From positions 62,001 through 126,000 of the forward strand of contig BDIU01000147.1 in assembly GCA_002118135.1 (NCBI GenBank): a stretch of DNA of 64,000 nt, written 5' to 3'. Shown here piece by piece: positions 56,372 to 64,000 of this stretch. Under the pieces are notes generated by a model. The model worked only from the letters and a program-made list of their open reading frames with translations. It had not been told where the DNA came from and searched no databases. The translations under genes and the position numbers were made by a program. Source of the stretch: Trebouxia sp. TZW2008 (Eukaryota > Chlorophyta > Trebouxiophyceae > Trebouxiales > Trebouxiaceae). The first letter of the stretch is position 1. Every line of letters begins with the position of its first letter.

Positions 56372-58918
56372 ATGACACAGGCTGTGACACAACAGAGACC
56401 AGCCCCTTTAGCTGAAGAATTGGCAACCAAGTCACAGCAGCATGGCGTTTCTCTGAAGCCTTTACACCAGGACTTTGGTGTCCTGGTGAGCCATGCATGC
56501 ACATACACCACTTCAGTGCCTTGAGCTCTGCCGCACACCTTGACGCTGTTTACCACAGGTGGAAGGTCTTGACCTGAGCAAACCTCTCAACGCAGAGCAG
56601 CAACAGCTCTTGTATGACCTGTGGAGGGAGCACTTGCTGCTGGTGTTCAGAGCAGGCTATCTAGATCCTGGCAGCCAAGAAAGAGTCCTCAGATATTTGC
56701 CTCATGATGCACAAGCTATAGATGAAAGGCGCTTCTGCAATGCCTATTTTCAGCCAAGAGTGCCCAGCAACCCTGTGGTAAGCTCCTTGTTCTATAAGCT
56801 TGGACATGATGCCTTTGCATACCCAGTTCACAAGCACTGCAATTGCGGCTTTGAGCTCAAGCATGCAAGTTCTGTATCTGTGTTGTGCTGTACTTGAAGC
56901 TGGTATCTTATACCCTCGTGCCCCAAACGTGCTGGTGCAGCAAGCGGTCTGCTGTTGCTGTCTTGAGAGCAGCAATCTCAGGCCGCTTTGCTTGCTTCTT
57001 ACATCAGAGGCTCCGGTCATGATGCCTACCGGCATAGACTTTCCTTTTTGTGATGTTGCCAATGGTGTGTATCATCTGCAGTTGGCAGTGAGGGCTCACA
57101 ATGTCACAGTCAAGGAGCATGAGGGTCTGAATGAAGAGGACCTGAAGAAATGCAAGCTAGGGGGAGACCCATTTGATGACAGCAGGCTATGGCACATGGA
57201 CATGGCTGACACCCCAACACCTTGTGAAGTCAGTGCCATGTACATGGTACACCCTGCACCTGGCGGCATAGATGATACCATATTTGCCAGGTATCACCCC
57301 TTCTCACCAACTTTACTTTTCATCATGCTCACAAGTGAGGGTCTTTGACCCAGTTTGGGTGCATACTCTACTACTGGCTACCTCTAGCAATGATGTTTGC
57401 CAATTGCCCCTGGAGAGGACATCTGACAAAATCTGGTAGAAGATGGGCATATGTTTCATGAGACAATCAGATGTTCATTGATGGATCTTCAGTGGAATTG
57501 CTCATGCTTGTAGTCTTTGATGATCAACAAAGCAGGTGTCAGAACAGATGCAGATGAAAGATTCACCTTTGCTGTGCGCTTATGTGTGGTACTTGTATGC
57601 AGCACTGAGGCAATGTTTGCCAATCTTGATGATGCCACCAAGAAGCAACTCTTGTCCTTGAAGACAGTGAACAGGAAAGCAAGTGAGTTCAAGGGCTTCA
57701 CAATGAACTGGGAAGGCACTCGCCGGCTTGACGACTTTGAAGCCAAGTAAGTTCCAGGCTGCTTAGTTTCAGCCATTTTCCTGTGCTGTGCAGCCATCTG
57801 TAAGTCCCTGAAATTACATGTCATGTTCAATGTGAGTTTGTGCCATCAAGGTTCAGGCAACAACAATGCATGGTGCTTTCTCCTGCAATCTCCATGAGCA
57901 TCATGCATGCAAGTCATGTCAGCAGTAGCAATTGAGTCTTAGTAGCATTGATGCACATGGCTCATGCTATAACGTCTGCGCGTTTCACTGCAGTCTGCAA
58001 GAACCAGCACTGACCAACGTACCCTGGTGGGCTCTGGTCATCTACAAGAGGCCTGCGGATTCAGAAACTTGAGCTGCAGACATATTGTGCATGTTAAATT
58101 TGCTCACATTTCATGATACATGCAGGCTGAAGGATGCTGAGGACAAGGGCATCAGGATTGAGCTGCCACCCAACCCCTTCGTCATCAAGGTAAGCATCAA
58201 CTCTGACTTGGGTCCATATTGCAGGATTTGCCTGCAAGCCGAGGAGCAACTCTGCATGGGTGTCTTCTTCTATGCACGCCCAAAGCGTTTCATAGTAGGT
58301 GACTCAATGAGCCCTGGATTTCATGCACACCAGGTCACTCGTCTTTGGCGCGACCCACATTGTGCTGCATGTCTGCCACTCTGTTTGCATTGTGGCATAC
58401 CAACAACTTGCGTCATCATTTTGCAGGGTCCTGACATTTCAACACCAGCCATACTGATATCTGCCCTTGTGCAGGATCCCCACAATTTGACGCTAGCCAC
58501 ACTGATATCTGCCCCATTGCAGGATCCCAACAGTTTAATACAAGACGTGTTTATACCTTCCTGTTAGCAGGATCATGACAGCTCAACACCAATAATGCTG
58601 ATATCTACCCTTTTGCAGGATCCTGACAACTCGACACCAGCCATATTGATATCTGCCCAGCGCATGTATCACTTTGAGGGCATGGACAGAGCTGAAAGCC
58701 TCGACCTGCTGGAGAAGGTTCTGTCCCAGGGCACAGCTGATAGTGAGACATACAGGCACAAATGGCAGCCCAATGATTTTGCAGTCTGGGCTAACAGGCG
58801 CTTGATTCACACTGCTTCGCCAGCCAAGGGGTTCAGCATGTCTAAAGACAAGATGCGTATGTATCACTTGGTCTTCCTGGACAGCAATCAGCCCGTTTTG
58901 GCTGCTGTTGAGGAGTGA
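56372..58918 (+). CDS. TauD/TfdA-type Fe(II)/2-oxoglutarate dioxygenase, 349 aa
   Basis: Oxidises a small substrate (taurine, sulfonate or aryloxyacetate relatives) using 2-oxoglutarate and oxygen; the actual substrate is unknown. Exons 56372-56485, 56559-56777, 57082-57290, 57603-57746, 58126-58189 and 58619-58918 join in phase. Family signatures: L-K-P-L-H-Q-D-F-G-V-L-V-E-G-L-D-L-S at the N-terminus, the metal motif W-H-M-D-M-A-D (His 149, Asp 151), a conserved helix M-F-A-N-L-D-D-A-T-K-K-Q-L, and the distal His in N-R-R-L-I-H-T-A-S (about 314), then M-R-M-Y-H-L-V-F. An upstream targeting exon is possible. The last intron ends in five tandem 3' spl-site units; the fifth is taken as canonical because its product fits the family best. 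Confidence 0.9.
58424..58661 (+). repeat. 48-bp array of five 3' splice sites in the dioxygenase gene
   Basis: Five units start at CAG|58427, 58475, 58523, 58571 and 58619, exactly 48 bases apart. Each begins GA(T/G)CC-like after the CAG and encodes a variant of D-P-D-N-S-T-P-A-I-L-I-S-A. The period is a multiple of three, so every acceptor is in the same phase. Unit three contains an in-frame TAG (58564-58566). Acceptors one to three would therefore truncate the protein, acceptor four would add 16 residues, and acceptor five gives the standard form. Confidence 0.9.
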
Positions 58919-59917
58919 GAGGCTGTAGAAATGCAAAGAAAAAGAATAAAGAGCCCCTTCTGGCTGCTGTGCAGCAATGAAACTGCTAGGCTGCAGAAAT
59001 GACTGGAAACAAACCATAAAAACCCATTTTGGCTGCTGTGGAGCAAGGAAAATGCTAGGCTGCATCAATGAAACAGGAAAGATGTCATGACATCAGCAAA
59101 CAGGAAAGATGGACGTACAGTATCTGCTGCTAAGAGTGATGATGGGAGATGCAGCAAGGACAAGCAGCTTGGACGATCAGCTTGATTGGTCAAATGTATG
59201 CTGCGTGTATATGCTTTTCTAGATCGAGGCTGACGAAGGCAAGGCCAAATGTATACTAATTAAAAGGTTTTCGATGTGTGTGCTATATGCTGAGATTGTC
59301 TAAACCAGACTGTGTGCTGAAGCAGTAAGGTCTGGGTAAGAATGTAGATGGTTCACAATGCAGTCTATTGCCAGACTTGTGTGAGAAAGGGTAGGAAGCT
59401 AGTCCCTGCAACATTCTGTATGATTAGGTGAAAGTCAATGTGAATCAGATATGGCCAGGGCGTGGCTACTAGTAATTTCTTGTTATGTTAGGCCGTCTCA
59501 GAAGCTATCCCAGTTTTGCCTTCCTCAAGCACCTCCTGTAGTAGCTCAGCTTGTAGTAGTCACTTGTTCCCTGATGCTGCTCATCTTCAGAAATTTGGTT
59601 TCGAGAGAGGATGATGTCATAGTACACTGATTGATTCTGCATGTAAAGTATTACAGCGTTTGCAATAAGACCAAGGACTGCGCTCCTTCAAGCTACCTTG
59701 CTGTGTTAGCATTCCTGACTAGATCTGAAGAACCCATGCAAAGAACGTACGTGCATGTGCATACACGTATATACACTATCGATGGTAGTATGTCGACTCA
59801 GCAGAGGACTGCAGCACAAGTGCATATGTGATGAACCAGAGAAAACCTCATGATGATCACAACAAGGCTGAAACAAATGCCAGTGATAGAATCTCAATTC
59901 GATGCTTCAATCGGCCA
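58919..59917. other. Convergent intergenic region
   Basis: About 1 kb between the dioxygenase stop and the monooxygenase stop. Just after the dioxygenase stop (58920-59080) there is a loose duplication of about 70 bp (ctgctgtgcagcaatgaaa/ctgctgtggagcaaggaaa). An AATAAAG-like word at 58945 could be a polyadenylation signal. No gene was seen. Confidence 0.5.
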
Positions 59918-61389
59918 TTACTTAATCAGCTCATGCAAACCAAAAAACTCGCTCCTAGAGCGATCAACACCACGTTCCAAGCGGTCACGTTGCTGCTGGT
60001 AAAAGTGTTGCACAGCTGCACGTGGACTTCTGCGTGCAGCAATTGTTTCTCCCAGCTCTATGCCATCAAGCAAAGCATGATTGGCACCTTCACCCCCCAC
60101 AATGGGCATAGCATGCGCAGCATCACCAATCAGAGCAGTCCTGTTGGAAGCCGATTTCAGCAACTCAGAGAATGGTATATGCACGTAGCGCATTAGCCAG
60201 TTGTACTTGGCAGTTTGATGGGCCATGTCAGGAGACAAGATAGTATTGAATGGTTCAGCCAGCAATCCAAGCGATTGCAGCCTATCAAAAAATTGCTGAG
60301 GAATCTTTCTGGCATCATGAATGCTTTGCCTGTCTGTCTTGTAGATTTCACCCTCTTTTGGCTTCTGTGAGAAAGTCCAGCTGATGTCAACCCCGTCTTG
60401 ACTGTGGTTATTGATTGAAATCGTCACAGCAGCTTGATGCCTACTTGCAAAACCAATCATGACCTGGGACTCTCTCATGCTGCCCCCAAGAGTAGCATCA
60501 AATTCAGTTTGAGACATGCTCAGGCTGCCATTGACTGCCACCGCTGGGATGACTTCTGGAGTCACATGTGGCAAGATGCTTCTGCGCACTGCAACAGGTC
60601 AACACAGTCAAGCGACTGACGCTGGAAGTTGCCCTGAATGTAAGTGCACCACAGATGCAGTTCAAAAGCATGCTAAACACATGCTGACTATGTTGCGTGC
60701 TGAACAGACTTCAACTATAGTGCATCAGTGGTGAGGTACACACACCAGCAGAGTGTTGTTGCATGCTAAACAGATGTTGACCATGTGTCATGCTCAACAG
60801 ATTTTGATTATGTTGCATGCTGAACAGATGTTGACCATGTTGCATGCTGAACAACAGGAGTTGATGATGCTGCACAAGCAGTGAGTCACAGACCTGCAGA
60901 GTGCACGCCATCAGCGCCCACTGCCAGGCTGCCCTCCACAGTTGATCCGTCCTCAAAGTGAAGGCAGACTCCTTTGCTGCTACTGTCAATGTGTTTCAAC
61001 TTCTTGTCAAACTCAATGTCCAGGTCATGCGCCAAGAGATCAGTCAGCCTTGTACGGCTGCAGCGATATGAAAGTGATGGTTGTGCTGTGACGTCTACTG
61101 TTAGGACAGCGTGTCCACTGTGTACATTTGCGTATATTGGATGTATACACCCGGCTCCTCCGTTTGGAGAATCTGTGGCTGTAGCTCTTCTAAGCTCAGT
61201 GGCTGATGCTAGGTTCAACTTGCTGACAAGAGGCTCATAAGCCCAAGGAAGCAGCGTCAATCCGTAGCTATACTTTGGGAGCTGTGGTGATGCTTCAAGC
61301 ACACGAAACGGGATCTGACGCGCAAGCAATGTGCGGGCCAATGAAAGGCCGGCAAGACCAGCGCCCACGACCAAGACCGGCGGTGTCAT
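59918..61389 (-). CDS. FAD-dependent monooxygenase, aromatic hydroxylase type, 388 aa
   Basis: Class A flavoprotein monooxygenase related to salicylate hydroxylase or zeaxanthin epoxidase. Two exons, 60894-61389 (ATG) and 59918-60588, join in phase across the conserved G-A-D-G-V-H-S-A-V-R-R motif. The N-terminus is the dinucleotide fold V-V-G-A-G-L-A-G-L-S-L-A with an acidic-to-Glu strand end (F-R-V-L-E-A-S). The second FAD motif is A-L-I-G-D-A-A-H-A-M-P-I near residue 320, followed by G-E-G-A-N-H-A-L-L-D-G. There is no transit peptide in front of the fold. Substrate unknown. Confidence 0.93.
60640..60870 (-). repeat. Intronic minisatellite, about 28 bp
   Basis: Some six imperfect units with core gttgcatgctgaacagatgttgaccat fill most of the single intron of the monooxygenase gene. 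They are interrupted once near 60715-60755. Confidence 0.8.
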
Positions 61390-62231
61390 GCATATGCTAC
61401 CAGACTAATCGAGGCAGTAGGGCCGGTGCTGTGGTGCGCACTTCCTACTGTGCGAGAACGTCTCGACATCAGGCTTGGTGTTTAAAATCGTTTGCCGACG
61501 GATTGCTACAGGCTGCAACAAATACAAGCAATCGCAACCTTTGTTAGTCAGTATGAGAACCCGTCGCAGAAGCTATGCTTATAATTAGGCAAGCTCGATC
61601 GACCTGCGGACCGCGATAAGCTGCAGACACCACCGCGAAGCGTACTGCAATCACAGGCGTGATGATCTTCAGTGCGTCTTGACTTGAACCATGGCGACGT
61701 CGGGTCTTGCGTCGCTGAGTATACCATCAGGAGAACAGGTGCAGATGACCTTGACTCCGTCTGATTTTGACCGTGTTTGCCCAGCTTGAGCATTTAAGGT
61801 CATTCAGGTCAGTCCGAAAACACGCTGGTCGCGGCCTCAGAGCCGGTGGGTTCCCTTTCACTATCGAGAGGTGCATGCCACCAGCAAAATCCGCAGAGCT
61901 GACGTAGCTTCGGAACTGTCGTACGCGCAGTCTCAGCTTACCGCAGAGCAATTGAGACCAATCGCGCCTCTCTTGCAGCGCGGCGATACAGGTCTGCGGT
62001 CACAAGGGCACTACCGCACACAAAGCCTGCACTCTTCTTGATCTTGCAGCACTAGCCTCAACCGTTACACACTCCTTCACATTGACTGCACCGCACTTGA
62101 TTACAAAACGCATTGGTTCAGCAACCGCATGACAACTCTGCCATAACTGCATTGCTGCGCTCTGCCATGGGCACCCTCACACTGTGCAGGGTGCTGATCT
62201 TTGCAAAGGCACAGGTTGTTTTGTTGTATAG
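61390..62231. promoter_or_regulatory. Divergent region between the monooxygenase and the beta-lactamase-like gene
   Basis: About 840 bp. The 61390-62000 part is CG-richer, as in other divergent intervals here. The first exon of the + strand gene must lie in this interval but could not be fixed. An ATG at 62167 opens a hydrophobic 16-codon reading, but the gap to the next acceptor is too short for an intron. Confidence 0.45.
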
Positions 62232-63040
62232 ATGGGCTCCTGGTGATGCACAACGGTCAGGTGGTGTATGAGTATCTCATAGCTGGTGTGCCGGTCTGGA
62301 GGACACATGCCATCAACTCAGCTTCCAAAGTATTTACGGGTTGCGTTGCAGCAGTGCTGGCAGATCAAGGCAGACTGGATTGGAAAGCGCCACTGCAGCA
62401 ATATGTTCAAGAGCTCGAAGGCACAGGTGACGCCAGGCGGTCACAGACATGCAAGAACACTCATTAGCTGATTTACTGCTCATGTTTTGAAAGAAAAGGC
62501 CAGTCATTTGGCCACGTGCCACTCACTGTAGGTGTTCACTAAAAGCAGTCCGCAGTTTGCACAGACCGCTGCCCAGGCATGCAGTATGGGAGCCTCAGAC
62601 AAGTTTGCCTTGCATTGAAACCATAAGCTGCACAGTAGCATACATGCTTTGATTGCATTTGATAAAGCTGCAGAGCAGCTCTGCAACGTGATCACAATGT
62701 CACGTTCAACAACAATATTCAGCATAAGACAGAATAAACCAGGCAACAATCTTAAGCCCTGCAGGTCTCTGTGTGTGGCAGGTTATGTAGGAGTCAACAT
62801 ACAAAATGCACTGAATATGCAGTCAGGCGTTGCGCTTGATGCTGAGGCGCAAATCTTTGCATTTGGGCAGCACCAAAATCATGGCGACACATCAACAATA
62901 GATTTAAATTTGTGGCAGGTTACGAGGGAGTCAACATACAAGATGCACTAAACATGCGGTCAGGCATTGCGCTTGATGCTGAGGCGGAATTCTTTGCGCT
63001 GGGGCAACATCCCAATCAAGGCGACACACCAGCAATAGGC
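62232..63040 (+). CDS. Serine beta-lactamase-fold hydrolase, partial (5' exon not placed)
   Basis: Beta-lactamase/penicillin-binding-protein-like serine hydrolases in eukaryotes are usually peptidases or esterases of unknown substrate. Exon 62232-62426 encodes D-G-L-L-V-M-H-N-G-Q-V-V-Y-E and the active-site S-x-x-K motif (N-S-A-S-K-V-F-T-G), then A-V-L-A-D-Q-G-R-L-D-W. The next exon exists twice, at 62782 and 62919, each reading G-Y-x-G-V-N-I-Q-x-A-L-N-M-x-S-G-x-A-L-D, which matches the family segment following the first helix. The Y-x-N and H/K-T-G motifs were not found before the window ends, so the gene probably continues past 64000 or is broken. Confidence 0.75.
62775..63040 (+). repeat. 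Tandem duplicated beta-lactamase exon (137-bp offset)
   Basis: Two copies of about 125 bases, each preceded by GTGGCAG, start at 62782 and 62919. They encode near-identical peptides of about 40 residues (A-L-N-M-Q-S-G-V-A-L-D-A-E against A-L-N-M-R-S-G-I-A-L-D-A-E). The offset is not a multiple of three. Each copy accepts the same phase from the exon ending at 62426. Confidence 0.85.
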
Positions 63041-64000
63041 GTCATTGGACTGACCAAGACAGGCAAACAGAGTGGGGGTCCAAAGAAGTACGCAACTTGC
63101 GTCACGGACACAGATGCGGCCGGCCTGGCATGTGAGAGAGTTGCAGGTGGCAAACTTTTTGTAACCTTGTGGCCGTTACTTGACATTCAATACAATCTAT
63201 GGACATAGCATTACACCACGCTCCCCCTGCCACAATGGGGCTACAACTCTGCACTTGAAGCTGCACTTCAGACTCTTGCCTCAGTCGCCATACCCTGCCC
63301 AGCCTGTCGCAATGTGTCTGCAGGATGCATGCATATGATATGCTATCACTGTACAATGATCTGGGACTGTTGGCAACAGCATGATGACATCTTCAATCTG
63401 CAGTCTGATAAGCAACAGTTGGGGCTGTCATTCAGTCGTCATAAGTTGTCTTCAGAAACCCACAGATCTGTCATCAAGTCGCAGTGAACACGCACAGAGC
63501 TTGCATGCATCCACACCGCAAAGGCAACTGCATGCACACAACAATTGCAAATAAAATGCCTGAGAGAGAGTATGGTTTGCTGATTTGAAGGCAAGCCAAT
63601 GCCTTTGACAGCCTGCACAGCTCTTTCATTGCTTCAATGTAAATGTGGGCTAGGCAGGCTCAGCAGGCCTATCTAGGTATGTGCAGAAGCAATCAACTGT
63701 CTTCAACCAGTTCGATCATGTGCTAATGCCACATTCTCAATGTCTTCTTCTTGTCAGGGCACTTGATTTCAGGATAGTCCCAAAGTAAGGACAAGGCAAT
63801 TGGTAACCAAGCATTGCATTCTGACTGCAGTAGTATGTCTGAATAAGGATACTTTGATACAATGACAGTTATCTTGGTCGTTATCGGCCTGGTGCTGCCC
63901 CTTCTGCTCTGTGTTTATAGGTTAGCTCTTTGACCCTGTTCAACCCTTTTTGAAATCTGCCAGAAACAAACAGGGTCTTAGAGCCGCTCTTTTCTCTGTT
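63041..64000. other. Right edge, no supported exon; one MITE fragment
   Basis: No exon of the beta-lactamase-like gene could be supported here, so this is either a long intron or sequence beyond a broken gene. Bases 63775-63880 match the interior of the MITE family (agtaaggacaaggcaattgg, gcattgcattctgactgcagt). Confidence 0.5.
63775..63880. mobile_element. MITE fragment of the 43613 family
   Basis: Shares taaggacaa, gagccaagcactgcattctgactg-like and tttgatacaaggaca-like words with the element at 43613-43790, in the same order. Terminal repeats are not clear. Confidence 0.55.

Noticed and set aside
1..64000. tRNA or rRNA genes
   Set aside because: I looked for T-loop-like GGTTCRA words with flanking complementarity and found no convincing cloverleaf.

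Overview
This window is nuclear DNA from a eukaryote, most likely a green alga of the chlorophyte line (trebouxiophyte-like is a guess). Genes are broken into many short exons of about 40-500 bp, separated by introns that almost all end in TGCAG and start with GTAAG/GTGAG/GTCAG. Base composition is near balanced and rich in TGCA/CTTGC words. The recognisable proteins are eukaryotic: a PPR protein, a proteasome beta subunit, ALG11, DNA polymerase eta, a plant-type membrane alpha/beta hydrolase and a VPS4 fragment. I joined exons by hand, requiring AG/GT (rarely GC) junctions and unbroken reading phase. For ten genes this gave a model whose phases close at every, or nearly every, junction. No search or transcript was available.

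Layout. 1-12644 (-): one long pentatricopeptide (PPR) gene whose 3' end lies off the left edge; its introns are packed with tandem copies of its own exon edges. 12645-17900: gene-poor. 17926-20123 (-), 22554-25494 (-) and 26095-27387 (-): three multi-exon genes of unknown function; the last ends in a poly-leucine tail encoded by a CTG microsatellite. 28081-29050 (-): proteasome beta-4 (PSMB2/PBD), divergent from 29491-33508 (+): ALG11 mannosyltransferase. 34306-40646 (-): a 726-residue membrane alpha/beta hydrolase in 11 exons. 41392-42773 (-): the C-terminal third of a VPS4-like AAA ATPase with no P-loop half. 42987-45234 (-): a probable organelle-targeted coiled-coil protein, divergent from 45787-52640 (+): DNA polymerase eta in 9 exons. 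53261-55104 (-): orphan gene. 56372-58918 (+): TauD/TfdA-type 2-oxoglutarate dioxygenase. 59918-61389 (-): FAD-dependent monooxygenase. 62232 to at least 63040 (+): the start of a serine beta-lactamase-fold hydrolase.

The most striking feature is not a single gene. In at least six genes, tandem repeats sit exactly across exon-intron junctions, so each repeat unit carries an exon edge plus its splice site. Acceptor-side arrays extend upstream of the complete exon and donor-side arrays extend downstream, so introns appear to grow by copying exon edges. Consequences visible here are a five-fold array of in-register 3' splice sites in the dioxygenase (48-bp period, 16 codons), a decayed duplicate of the polymerase eta catalytic exon that keeps the canonical Asp-Glu pair while the open copy reads Asp-Asp, and a pair of beta-lactamase exons that cannot share a transcript in frame. 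A small family of TA-flanked MITEs with pogo/Tc1-like ends is also present.
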